The notes beneath the pieces are model-generated. The model was not told the origin of the DNA and did no database searches. It saw only the letters and a program-made list of their open reading frames with translations. Of a DNA stretch of 64,000 nt, positions 47,470 through 58,651 are shown piece after piece. Origin of the DNA: Lolium rigidum (lineage: Eukaryota > Streptophyta > Magnoliopsida > Poales > Poaceae); the NCBI RefSeq assembly GCF_022539505.1, contig NC_061514.1:341976644-342040643 (forward strand), given 5' to 3'. The first letter of the stretch is position 1. Every line of letters starts with the position of its first letter. The translations under genes and the position numbers were made by a program.

Positions 47470-47690
47470 AAATAGACACTCCTCCATGGTATGTGATTGT
47501 TGGACGGCACCCGAGGATTCGGTCAGCCATGCCTTGTGTAAGCAAAGGTTGGGGGGAGTGTCATCATCATAATAAAACCAAACTAAAAAGGCACTCCTTC
47601 ATGGTATGAGATTGTTGGCAGGCACCCGAGGATTCGGTTAGCCATGGTTTGTGAAAGAAAGGTTGGAAGGAGTGCCACCCAAAAATAAAA
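47470..47690 (+). repeat. Tandem duplication (~100 bp) in the 3' interior of the LTR element
   Basis: CACTCCTCCATGGTATGTGA ... GGTTGGGGGGAGTG and CACTCCTTCATGGTATGAGA ... GGTTGGAAGGAGTG are diverged copies of one unit. The related element at 41.1 kb has only one copy. Confidence 0.75.
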
Positions 47691-48317
47691 ATAATTCATG
47701 GGAGCCGCTCTTTGAAGGTTTGTCTAGCAAGGGGGTTAGAGTGCCCACTACCATTCGTTGACAACAACAAACACCTCTCAAAACTTTACTTTTATGCTCT
47801 CTTTATGTTTTCAAAACCAAAGCTCTAACACAAATATAGCAATCGATGCTTTCCTCTTTGAAGGGCCATTCTTTTACTTTATGTTGAGTCAGCTTTACCT
47901 ACTTCCTTCCATCTTAGAAGCAAACACTTGTGTCAATCTGTGCATTGATTCTTACATACTTGCATATTTGCATTCATCATATTACTTTGTGTTGACAATT
48001 ATCCATGAGATATGCATGTTACAAGTTGAAAGCAACCGCTGAAACTTATATCTTCCTTTGTGTTGCTTCGATGCCTTTACTTTGAACTTATTGCTTTATG
48101 AGTTAACTCTTGTGCAAGACTTTTGATACTAGTCTTGAAGGTATTATTCATGAAAAGTTTTGCTATATGTTATCTACTTGTTAGCAACTATAGATCATTG
48201 CCTTGAGTCACTTCATTCATTTCATATGCTTTGTAATAGTATGATCAAGGTTATGTAAGTAGCATGTCACTACGAAATTATTCTTTTTATCGTTTACCTG
48301 CTCGGGACGAGCGAGAA

Positions 48318-48333
48318 CTAAGCTTGGGGATGC
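48318..48333 (+). other. Polypurine tract
   Basis: TAAGCTTGGGGATGC lies directly before the TGATACG start of the 3' LTR. Confidence 0.65.
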
Positions 48334-49806
48334 TGATACGTCCCCGACGTATCCATAATTTCTGTCGTTCCATGCTTGTTTTATGACAATACTTGCATGT
48401 TTTGCTTGCACTTTATGATGATTTCATGCATTTTCCGGAACTAACCTATTAACAAGATGCCACAGTGCCAGTTCCTGTTTTCTGCTGTTTTTGGTTCCAG
48501 AAAGGCTGTTCGGGCAATATTCTCGGAATTCGACGAAACGAAGACCAAACCTCCTATTTTTCCCGGAAGGCTCCAGAACACCGAAGAAGAGTCGGAGAGG
48601 GGCCAGAGGGCCACCACACCATAGGGCGGCGCGGCCTGGCCCGGGCCCGCGCCGGCCTGTGGTGTGGCGCCCCGTGTGCCCCCTGCGCCGCCTATTCGCC
48701 TATAAGATCCCTTTCGACCTAAAAATACCGTAACTCTTGACGAAACTCCGAAAAGACTCCGTGGGCGCCGCCACCATCGCGAAACTCCAACTCGGGGACA
48801 GAGTCTCTGTCCCAGCACCTGCCGGACGGGGAAGTGCCCCGGAAGCCATCTCCATCAACGCCATCGCCTCCATCATGCTCCGTGAGTAGTTCCCCCATGG
48901 ACTACGGGTTCTAGCTGTAGCTAGTTGGTATTCTTTCCCCCATGTACTTCAATACAATGATCTCATGAGCTGCCTTACATGATTGAGATTCATCTCGATG
49001 TAATCGGTGTTGTGTTTGTCGGGATCCGATGGATTGTTACGTTATGATTGTCTATCTACAAAGTTTATGAAGTTATTGTTGCTGCAATCTTGTTATGCTT
49101 AATGCTTGTCACTAGGGCCCGAGTGGCATGATCTTAGATTTGAGCTCTATACTTATTGCTTAGATTGTATCTACAAGTTGTATGCACATGTCACCGTCCG
49201 GAACCAAAGGCCCCGAAGTGACAAATCGGGACAACCGGAGGGGATGGCGGTGATGTGAGGGACACATGTTTTCACGGAGTGTTAATGCTTTGCTCCGGTG
49301 CTCTATTAAAAGGAGTACCTTAATATCCAAGTAGTTTCCCTTGAGGCCCTGCTGCCACCGGCTGGTAGGATAAAAGATGTTGTGCAAGTTTCTCATTGCG
49401 AGCACGTACGACTATTATTGGAAAACATGCCTACATGATTAATGATCTTGATATTCTGTCTTAATGCTATTTCAATCCTATCAATTGCCCGACTGTAATT
49501 TGTTCACCCAACACTTGTTATTGGAGAGTTACCACTAGTGTAGATAGCTGGGAACCCCGGTCCATCTTTCATCATCATATACTCGTTCTACATGTCAACT
49601 CGTTTTCTGGTGCCATTGCTCTCATATTACTACTACTATCTGCTGTATTATCGTTACTATTGCTCTCATATCATCGCTACTTTCACATCACCCACGTTGC
49701 TAGTGCTTTTCCAGGTGCAGCCTGAATTGACAACTCAGCTTGTTAAGGCTTATAAGTATTCTTTACCTCCCCTTGTGTCGAATCAATAAATTTGGGTTTT
49801 ACTTCC
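48334..49806 (+). repeat. 3' LTR, cut by the assembly gap
   Basis: It follows the 5' LTR (42,728-44,205) almost base for base, with scattered substitutions and small indels, until the run of Ns. Confidence 0.92.
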
Positions 49807-49906
49807 NNNNNNNNNNNNNNNNNNNNNNNNNNNNNNNNNNNNNNNNNNNNNNNNNNNNNNNNNNNNNNNNNNNNNNNNNNNNNNNNNNNNNNNNNNNNNN
49901 NNNNNN
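49807..49906. other. Assembly gap (100 Ns)
   Basis: Exactly 100 unknown bases, the usual placeholder for a gap of unknown size. It joins the end of a plus-strand LTR to the middle of a minus-strand LTR of another family, so the real sequence between them is unknown. Confidence 0.99.
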
Positions 49907-50442
49907 CGACCATGGCGGTGTAGAGTCCTCCGGGAGATGATTCCCCTCTCCGGCGCGAGGTGCCGGAGGCGATCTCCAGGATCCCCCGAGATGGGATCGG
50001 CGGCGACGGCGTCTCAGTAATGTTTTCCGTATCGTGGCTCTCGGTCCTGGGGGTTTCGTCACGGAGGCTTTAAGTAGGCGGAAGGGCAAGTCGAGAGGCG
50101 GCACGGGGGCCCACACCATAGGCCGGCGCGGCCGGGGTGGGGCCGCGCCGCCCTAGGGTTTGGCCACCCGTGGCCCCTCTTCGTCTCGTCTTCGGACTTA
50201 CGGAAGCTTCGTGAGAAAATAGGCCTCTGGGCTTTTATTTCGTCCAATTCCGAGAATATTTCTTTACTAGGATTTACGAAACCAAAAACAGCAGAAACGA
50301 CAAGCGGCACTTCGGCATCTTGTTAATAGGTTAGTTCCGAGAAAATGCACGAATATGACATAAAGTGTGCATAAAACATGTAGATAACATCAATAATGTG
50401 GCATGGAACACAAGAAATTATCGATACGTTGGAGACGTATCA
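49907..50442 (-). repeat. 3' LTR, partial
   Basis: The minus strand starts TGATACGTCTCCAACGTATC at 50,442 and tracks the 5' LTR start at 55,610. It is cut at 49,907 by the gap. Confidence 0.9.
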
Positions 50443-52325
50443 GCATCCCCAAGCTTAGTTACGCTCGTCCCGAGCAGGTAAAACGATAACAAAGATAATT
50501 TCGGAGTGACATGCCATCATAATCTTGATCATACTATTTGTAAAGCATATGTAGAGAATGCAGCGATCAAAACAATGTGTATGACATGAGTAAACAAGTG
50601 TATCATAAAGCAAAGACTTTTCATGAATAGCACTTCAAGACAAGCATCAATAAGTCTTGCATAAGAGTTAACTCATAAAGCAATAATTCAAAGTAAAGGT
50701 ATTGAAGCAACACAAAAGAAGATTAAGTTTCAGCGGTTGCTTTCAACTTGTAACATATATATCTCATGGATATTGTCAACATAGAGTAATATAATAAGTG
50801 CAATAAGCAAGTATGTAGGAATCAATGCACAGTTCACACAAGTGTTTGCTTCTTGAGGTGGATAGAAATAGGTGAACTGACTCAACATTGAAAGTAAAAG
50901 CATGGTCCTCATAGAGGAAAAGCATCGATTGCTATATGTGTGCTAGAGCTTTGATTTTGAAAACATGAAACAATTTTGTCAACGGTAGTAATAAAGCATA
51001 TGCATCATGTAAATTATATCTTATAAGTTGCAAGCCTCATGCATAGTGTACTAATAGTGCTCGCACCTTGTCCTAATTAGCTTGGACTACCTGGATTATC
51101 ACCGCAATACATATGCTTTAACCAAGTTTCACAAAGGGGTACCTCTATGCCGCTGTACAAAGGTCTAAGGAGAAAGCTCGCATTTGGATTTCTCGCTTTT
51201 GATTATTCTCAACTTAGACATCCATACGGGACAACATAGACAACAGATAATGGACTCCTCTTTTAATGCTTTAAGCATTTGACAACAATTAATTCTTTTC
51301 TCATTAGAGATTTGAGGATATTTGTCCAAAACTGAAACTTCCACCATGAATCATGGCTTTAGTTAGCGGCCCAATGTTCTTCTCTCACAATATGCATGCT
51401 CAAACCATTCAACTCGAGTGTAGATCGCCCTTACTTCGAGACAAGACGAACATGCATAGCAACTCACATGAAATTCAACAATGAGTTGATGGCGTTCCCC
51501 AGTAAACATGGTTATCGCACAACAAGCAACTTAATAAGAGATAAAGTGCATAATTACATATTCAATACCACAATAGTTTTTAAGCTATTTGTCCCATGAG
51601 CTATATATTGCAAAGGTGAATGATGGAATTTTAAAGGTAGCACTCAAGCAATTTACTTTGGAATGGCGGGAAAATACCATGTAGTATAGGTAGGTATGGT
51701 GGACACAAATGGCATAGTGGTTGGCTCAAGTATTTTGGATGCATGAGAAGTATTCCCTCTCGATACAAGGTTTAGGCTAGCAAGGCTTATTTGAAACAAA
51801 CACAAGGATGAACCGGTGCAGCAAAACTCACATAAAAGACATATTGAAAGCATTATAAGACTCTACACCGTCTTCCTTGTTGTTCAAACTCAATACTAGA
51901 AATTATCTAGACCTTAGAGAAACCAAATATGCAAACCAAATTTTAGCATGCTCTATGTATTTCTTCATTAATGGGTGCAAAGCATATGATGCAAGAGCTT
52001 AAACATGAGCACAACAATTGCCAAGTATCACATTACCCAAGACATTTATAGCAATTACTACATGTATCATTTTCCAATTTCAACCATATAACAATTTAAC
52101 GAAGGAGAAACTTCGCCATGAATACTATGAGTAGAAACCAAGGACATATTTGTTCATATGCTACAGCGGAGCGTGTATCTCTCCCATAAAGTGAATGCTA
52201 GGATCCATTTTATTCAAACAAAACAAAAACAAAAACAAACCGACGCTCCAAGAAAAAGCACATAAGATGTGGCCGAATAAAAATGTAGTTTCAGGGGAGG
52301 AACCTGATAATTTGTTGATGAAGAA

Positions 52326-52346
52326 GGGGATGCCTTCGGCATCCCC
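52326..52346 (-). other. Perfect 9-bp hairpin, counterpart of the one at 46,572
   Basis: On the minus strand GGGGATGCC, a GAA loop, then GGCATCCCC, next to two copies of AAGCTTGGGGATGC. The stem is identical to that of the other element; only the three-base loop differs. Confidence 0.8.
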
Positions 52347-53046
52347 AAGCTTAGACGCTTGAGTCTTCTTGATATATGCAGGGGTGAACCACCGGGTGCA
52401 TCCCCAAGCTTAGAGCTTTCACTCTCCTTGATCATGTTGCATCATACTCCTCTCTTGATCCTTGAAAACTTCCTCCACACCAAACTCGAAACAACTCATT
52501 AGAGGGTTAGTGCACAATATAAATTGACATATTCAGAGGTGACACAATCATTCTTAACACTTCTGGACATTGCATAATGCTACTGGACATTAGTGGATCA
52601 AAGAAATTCATCCAACATAGTGAAAGAGGCAATGCGAAATAAAAGGCAGAATCTGTCAAAACAGAACAGTTCGTATTGACGAATTTTAAAATGGCACCAG
52701 ACTTGCTCAAATGAAAATGCTCAAATTGAATGAGAGTTGCGTACATATCTGAGGATCATGCACGTAAATTGGCATAATTTTCTGAGCTTCCTGCAGGGCA
52801 GTGGGCTCAGATTCGTGACAGCAAAGAAATCTGGAACTGCGCAGTAATCCAAATCTAGTACTTACTTTCCTATCAACGGCTTAACTTGGCACAACAAAAC
52901 TCAAAACTAAGATAAGGAGAGGTTGCTACAGTAGTAAACAACTTCCAAGACACAAAATAAAAACAAAGTACTGTAGGTAAAAACATGGGTTGTCTCCCAT
53001 AAGCGCTTTTCTTTAACGCCTTTCAGCTAGGCGCAGAGAGTGTGTA

Positions 53047-53691
53047 TCAAGTATTATCAAAGGGTGGTACTTCTACAGCGGGGTGTGGGTTCTTCTCAAC
53101 CAGGCATATTATATTAGAAACATAAGTTTTAGCATCTCCCTTTTCATTAGTCTTAGGCGTGCTACTCTCATCAAACAAATTTTCGGGAACAAGCCAAGCA
53201 TAATTATTTTCTAGTGCATCATTCATAGCTAGGAGCTTGCATGGTATTGGTGCTTTGATCTCCCCACCATCATCAATATTATTAGTGTATCTTATTCTAT
53301 CCATATCCATCTTTTCAAGGAGACTAGCAAAATTAGTAGGAGAACCAAGCATATTAAATTTAGCAAAGACCTTTCTAGCTTCTCTTGCTAGACCACCAAA
53401 TTCTCTAAGAAGGGTTTCTAAAACAAAATCTTTCTTTTCCCCTTCTTCCATATCACCAAGTGTGAAAAACATATGTTGGATTATAGGATTGAGATTAACA
53501 AATTTGGTTTCCAACAAGCGAACTAAATGCGCAGCAACAATTTCATAAGTAGGCGCAAGGTCTACCAAGTGTCTATCTTCAAAATTTTCAATTGTACTAA
53601 CATGGTTGAAGAATTCTTCTATGTTATTTCTCCCAACTATAGACCCACGTCCTACCGGTATGTCTTTTGTGGTAAAATTAAAAGGAAACAT
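53047..53691 (-). CDS. 214-aa reading frame of an LTR element, unknown function
   Basis: It starts MFPFNFTTKDIPVGRGSIVG at 53,691 and ends VEVPPFDNT-stop. It is intact over its length. Helical, fairly charged blocks such as YEIVAAHLVRLLETKFV and FGGLAREARKVFAKFNML are seen. There is no zinc knuckle and no protease, RT or integrase motif. It lies about 290 bp downstream of the PBS, where gag would be. It might be a gag-like or packaging-related protein of a non-autonomous family; this is only inferred from position. Confidence 0.5.
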   Translation of the reverse strand: MFPFNFTTKDIPVGRGSIVGRNNIEEFFNHVSTIENFEDRHLVDLAPTYEIVAAHLVRLLETKFVNLNPIIQHMFFTLGDMEEGEKKDFVLETLLREFGGLAREARKVFAKFNMLGSPTNFASLLEKMDMDRIRYTNNIDDGGEIKAPIPCKLLAMNDALENNYAWLVPENLFDESSTPKTNEKGDAKTYVSNIICLVEKNPHPAVEVPPFDNT

Positions 53692-53900
53692 GATGAAATA
53701 AGTAAAGTAAATGCAAGTAACTAATTTTTTTTTGTGTTTTTGATATAGCAAACAAGATAACAAATAAGGTAAAACTAGCAACTAATTTTTTTGTATTTTG
53801 ATTTAGTGCAGCAAACAAAGTAGTAAATAAAACTAAGCAAGACAAAAACAAAGTAAAGAGATTGAGAAGTGGAGACTCCCCTTGCAGCGTGTCTTGATCT

Positions 53901-53916
53901 CCCCGGCAACGGCGCC
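53901..53916 (-). other. Second copy of the tRNA-Asp primer-binding site
   Basis: TGGCGCCGTTGCCGGGG on the minus strand, 82 bp inside the normal PBS. The ten bases before it (AGCATATTTT) are also the same as at the first copy. Confidence 0.85.
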
Positions 53917-53982
53917 AGAAAATATGCTGGCGTGTAGTTGACGTGGGAGTTAGAAATCTTTGTGGTGTAGCTTTTCTTCGTT

Positions 53983-53999
53983 CCCCGGCAACGGCGCCA
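53983..53999 (-). other. Primer-binding site, tRNA-Asp (perfect)
   Basis: The minus strand reads TGGCGCCGTTGCCGGGG, complementary to the 3' end of plant tRNA-Asp (CCCCGGCAACGGCGCCA), 11 bases from the LTR end. Confidence 0.9.
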
Positions 54000-54010
54000 G
54001 AAAATATGCT

Positions 54011-55610
54011 TGATGGCGTGTATTTCACACGTTCGTTGGGCAACCCCAAGAGGAAGGTATGATGAGCACAGCGGCAAGTTTTCCCTCGAGAAAGAAACCA
54101 AGGTTTATCGAACCGGGAGGAGCCAAGAAGCACGTTGAAGGTTGATGGCGGCGGGATGTAGTGCGGCGCAACACCGGAGATTCCGGCGCCAACGTGGAAC
54201 CCGCACAACACAACCAAAGTACTTTGCCCCAACGAAACAGTGAGGTTGTCAATCTCACCGAGCTTGTCGTAACAAAGGATTAACCGTATTGTGTGGAAGA
54301 TGATTGTTTGCAGAGAAAACGAGTAAAAACAAGTATTGCGAGTAGATTGTATTTCAAGTAAAGAGAATTGGACCGGGGTCCACGGTTCACTAGAGGTGTC
54401 TCTCCCATAAGACGAACAGGCATGTTGGGTGAACAAATTACAGTTGGGCAATTGACAAATAAAGAGAGCATGACCATGCACATACATATCATGATGAGTA
54501 TAGTGAGATTTAATTGGGCATTACGACAAAGTACATAGACCGCCATCCAATCGCATCTATGCCTAAAAAGTCCACCTTCGAGTTATCATCCGAACCCCCT
54601 CCGAGTATTAAGTTGCAAAGCAACGAGACAATTGCATTAAGTATGGTGCGTAATGTAATCAACAACTACATCCTTAGACATAGCATCAATGTTTTATCCC
54701 TAGTGGCAACAGCACAACACAACCTTAGAACTTTCGTCACTCTGTCCCGGTGTCAATGCGGGCATGAACCCACTATCGAGCATAAGTACTCCCTCTTGGA
54801 GTTAAAAGTAAAAACTTGGCCGAGCATCTACTAGTAACGGAGAGCATGCAAGATCATAAACAACACATAAGCATAACTTTGATAATCAACATAACAAGTA
54901 TTCTCTATTCATCGGATCCCAACAAACGCAACATATAGAATTACGGATAGATGATCTTGATCATGATAGGCAGCTCACAAGATCCGACAATGATAGCACA
55001 ATGGGGAGAAGACAACCATCTAGCTACTGCTATGGACCCATAGTCCAGGGGTAGACTACTCACTCATCACTCCGGAGGCGACCATGGCGGTGTAGAGTCC
55101 TCCGGGAGATGATTCCCCTCTCCGGCAGGTGCCGGAGGCGATCTCCGGGATCCCCCGAGATGGGATCGGCGGCGACGGCGTCTCGGTAATGTTTTCCGTA
55201 TCGTGGCTCTCGATGCGGGGGTTTCGTCACGGAGGCTTTAAGTAGGCGGAAGGGGAAAGTCGAGAGCGGCACGGGGGCCCACACCATAGGCCGGCGCGGC
55301 CGGGGTGGGGCCGCGCCGCCCTAGGGTTTGGCCACCCCGTGGCCCCTCTTCTTCTCGTCTTCGGACTTCGGAAGCTTCGTGAGAAAATAGGCCTCCGGGC
55401 TTTTATTTCGTCCAATTCCGAGAATATTTCTTTACTAGGATTTCTGAAACCAAAAACAGCGAAAACAAAGAATCGACACTTCGGCATCTTGTTAATAGGT
55501 TAGTTCCAGAAAATGCACGAATATGACATAAAGTGTGCATAAAACATGTAGATAACATCAATAATGTGGCATGGAACACAAGAAATTATCGATACGTTGG
55601 AGACGTATCA
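54011..55610 (-). repeat. 5' LTR (1600 bp)
   Basis: The minus strand starts TGATACGTCTCCAACGTATC at 55,610 and ends CACGCCATCA at 54,011. It is related to the solo LTR at 8987-10,557. Confidence 0.9.
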
Positions 55611-55941
55611 GAGGCATAGTATAATCACAATAAAATTTACTCTCCATAGTAGGCGGCACCAAAAGACCACTATCATTATAATCATCATATATGGGAGGCA
55701 TATCATAATCAACATAAACTTTCTCCTCAATACCCGGAGGGCTAAAGAGATCATTTTCATCAAAACCGACCTCCCCAAGCTTAGAATTTTCTATATCATT
55801 AGCAACAATGGTGTTCAAAGCGTTCATACTAATATTACTACCAGCATGCAAATAAGGTTCCATAGGTTTTTTAATTTTCGCATTAAACCATTCATGTCTT
55901 GACTCAGGAAATAGTATAAAAAGCTCACAGATGTTTTCCAT
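55611..55941 (-). pseudogene. N-terminal part of the LTR element's reading frame, unknown function
   Basis: It starts MENICELFILFPESRHEWFN at 55,941 and contains an acidic block (VDYDMPPIYDDYND) before the insertion breaks it. No known domain. Its position 140 bp after the PBS matches the other two elements' unrecognised ORFs. Confidence 0.45.
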
Positions 55942-56080
55942 TATGCCTTACTAGTGGAAACAATAAACAAAAAGATGCAATTGCAGGATCTAAAGGAAAT
56001 AGCTTCGAACACTCACACAACGGCAACAGAAAAGTACTTAGTTACCTTGGACCGGAGTATGAGTGCCTTTTACCTTTCCT

Positions 56081-56097
56081 CCCCGGCAACGGCGCCA
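56081..56097 (-). other. Primer-binding site, tRNA-Asp (perfect)
   Basis: The minus strand reads TGGCGCCGTTGCCGGGG, ten bases from the LTR end. Confidence 0.9.
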
Positions 56098-56107
56098 GAA
56101 AAGTGCT

Positions 56108-57561
56108 TGATGTCTACGGGTGCTTCTATTCTTGTAGACAGGTGTTGGGCCTCCAAGAGCGAGAGGTTTGTAGAACAGCGAGCAAGTTTCCCTTAAGTGG
56201 ATCACCCAAGGTTTATCAAACTCGGGGAGGAAGAGGTCAAAGATATCCCTCTCAAGCAACCACCGCAATCACGATACAAGAAGTCTCTTGTGTCCCCAAC
56301 ACACCTAATACACTTGTCGGATGTATAGGTGCACTAGTTCGGCGAAGAGATAGTGAAATACAAGTAATATGGATGTATATGAGTGGTAATAGCAATCTGA
56401 ATAAAATATGGCAGCGAGTAAACATGCAACGAACGATAAATAAACGGAGTTTCGATGCTTAGAAACAAGGCCTAGGGATCATACTTTCACTAGTGGACAC
56501 TCTCAACATTGCAATCATAATTGAATATAAATATAAGCACTTCACTATGCTATTCTGAATTACTCTCCGGCAAGATAACAAACACTAATTCATCATGTAG
56601 GCAAACCTTAAAGATGTATTCCCAAGTACTAATAAACACCCCACGCCGTCACTCGTGAGCATTCATAGGAGGTACTAACACACCACAATTTCATAGAGAC
56701 ATCCAACTCAAATCATAACTCGGTGAATAAGTATTCTGTGAAATATAGCCTAAGAGACCCACACGGTGCACACGCTGTCACCTTTACACACGTGGGACAA
56801 GGAGTCTCCGGAGATCACATACGTAAAATTCACTTGAATAGCATAATGACATCTAGATTACAAACTCATCATATGGATCTCAATCATGTAAAGCAGCTCA
56901 TGAGATCATTGTATTGAAGTACATAGGAGAGAGAGATGAACCACATAGCTACCGGTACAGCCCTTAGCCTCGATGGAGAACTACTCCCTCCTCATGGGAG
57001 ACAGCAGCGTTGATGGAGATGGCGGTGGTGTCGATGGAGATGCCTTCCGGGGGCACTTCCCTGTCCCGGCGGCGTGCCGGAACAGAGACTCCTATCCCCC
57101 AGATCTTGGCTTCGAGATGGTGGCGGCTCTAGAAGGTTTCTCGTACCGTGGCTTTTTCCGTCTCGAGGTTTTAGGTCAGGGACCTTTAAATAGGCGAAGA
57201 GGCGGAGTCGGAGGGCTGACGGGGCAGTGACACAATAGGGGGGCGCGGCCCAGGCCCTGGCCGCGCCACCCTGTCATCTGGTGGCCATGTGGCCCTCCTC
57301 TGCTGGCTCTCGGGTGTTCTGGAAGCTTCGTGGAAAAATAGGATGCTGGGCACTGATTTCGTCCGATTCCGAGAATATTTCCTTACTAGGATTTCTGAAA
57401 CCAAAAACAGCATAAAACAGGAACTGGCACTTCGGCATCTCGTCAATAGGTTAGTTCCGGAAAACGCATAATAATGACATATAATGTGTATAAAACATAT
57501 GAGTATCATCATAAAAGTAGCATAGAACATAAGAAATTATAGATACATTTGGGACGTATCA
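56108..57561 (-). repeat. 5' LTR (1454 bp)
   Basis: The minus strand starts TGATACGTCCCAAATGTATC at 57,561 and ends CCCGTAGACATCA at 56,108. Its first 300 or so bases resemble the solo LTR at 8987-10,557 (CCTATTGACGAGATGCCGAA); the rest is different. Confidence 0.88.
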
Positions 57562-58593
57562 CCCGGTCCCAGGCCAGGTTGACCGGATTCCTCGAAGCCT
57601 TACCTTCCATAACGGTTATTTTCTTCCTTGGGCTATAAATAGCCCTTCTTCCACCTTGGGCTGTTAAGTTCTTCCCATTCTCTCTCCTCCATTGTTGCCT
57701 TTGAAGAACTTTCTCTCTCTCTCTTGTCTCCCCCCATGATTCTTGCTCATTCTTGAGGGATCTAAGAGAGGAGATCTAGATCTACACATCCACCAATCCA
57801 TTTCTCCTCTAAGTGAGGGGAACTCTTGGGATCTAGATCTTGGAGTCTTTTGTTGACTTTCCCCATTGTTCTTCCTCTCCAATCTCATCTTAGCATTTGT
57901 TTCTTGGGTGGGATTTGAGAGTGAAGGATTTGAACACCTCTAGTGTTCTTGCTTTGCATCATTGCATATTCTTGAGCTCTCCACCACGATTAGTTCGAGT
58001 GAGAGACCGTGAGCTTGTTACTCTTGGAGGGAGACCTCCTAGTTGGCTTGGCGGTTGGTGCTCCGGTGATCTCTTCAAGAAGATTGTGAAGAGGTCCGGG
58101 CTTCTCCTTCGTGGAGCTTGTGAATTGGTTGTGGAGCTTGCCATCTCCGGAGCAGAGGAAAAGCTAACCATAAGGAAAGGGCCATTATCCTTCGTGGGTG
58201 TGGTTCGGAGAATAGGGTGAGCCTTCGTGGCGCGGGAATCCTTCGTGGGACCTCCACTCCTCCAAACGTGACGTACCTTCTTGCAAAGGAAGGGAACACG
58301 GGAATACATCCTCGTCTCCGCGTGCCTCGGTTATTTCTATACCCGAGCTCTCTTTCCTTGTGATAGCCATCGTGCTTGAAGTACATATATCTTGCTATCA
58401 CTTGTGCTACATATATCTTGTGCCTATCTTGCTTAGCTCTAGTTTCTATTGTTACACTTAGTTGAGCTTAGCATATTTAGGGTTTGTGCTTGTAAACTGA
58501 ACAATAGTTTAATTCCGCATTCTTACAAGACAAATCCGTAAGAGTTTTTAATTGCCTATTCACCCCCCCTCTAGGCGACATCTCGATCTTTCA
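57562..58593 (+). repeat. Copia LTR (5' end truncated)
   Basis: It ends CCCCCTCTAGGCGACATC, TCGATCTTTCA, followed two bases later by a tRNA-Met PBS, the arrangement of grass Maximus/SIRE-type Copia elements. A TATA box CTATAAATAG is at 57,633-57,642, with a CT-rich leader after it. Its start is hidden by the inserted element at 57,561. Confidence 0.75.
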
Positions 58594-58595
58594 AT

Positions 58596-58607
58596 TGGTA
58601 TCAGAGC
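58596..58607 (+). other. Primer-binding site, tRNA-Met (perfect)
   Basis: TGGTATCAGAGC, two bases after the LTR end. Confidence 0.9.
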
Positions 58608-58651
58608 AAGGTCTCTCCTTGTTTTAAGGCTTCACCGCCTTGAGAGTAAAG

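Larger units (their letters stand above)
42728..49806 (+). mobile_element. Near-complete LTR retrotransposon, probably non-autonomous
   Basis: Two LTRs in direct orientation (42,728-44,242 and 48,334-49,806) flank a 4.1-kb interior with a tRNA-Asp-type PBS and a polypurine tract. The LTRs are very similar by eye along their length, so insertion is fairly recent. The interior has one degenerate reading frame of unknown type and no visible protease, RT, RNase H or integrase. The right LTR lacks its last 36 or so bases because it runs into the assembly gap. It lies inside the older minus-strand element. Confidence 0.9.
49907..55610 (-). mobile_element. LTR retrotransposon, minus strand, probably non-autonomous
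   Basis: The 5' LTR (54,011-55,610, 1600 bp) starts TGATACGTCTCCAACG on the minus strand. It is followed by a perfect tRNA-Asp PBS, an interior with one ORF and no pol, a polypurine tract (AAGCTTGGGGATGC on the minus strand, 50,443-50,458) and a partial 3' LTR (49,907-50,442) cut by the gap. It inserted into the interior of the next element (55,611-57,561). The right flank is GAGGC; the matching left flank is lost. Confidence 0.9.
55611..57561 (-). mobile_element. 5' part of an older LTR retrotransposon, minus strand
   Basis: It comprises a 5' LTR (56,108-57,561), a perfect tRNA-Asp PBS (56,081-56,097) and 470 bp of interior, truncated where the previous element inserted at 55,610. The rest must lie on the other side of that element or in the gap. 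It inserted into a Copia LTR at 57,562. Confidence 0.85.

Noticed and set aside
49740..50119. Open frames spanning the N gap
   Set aside because: They cross 100 unknown bases and combine two unrelated LTRs.
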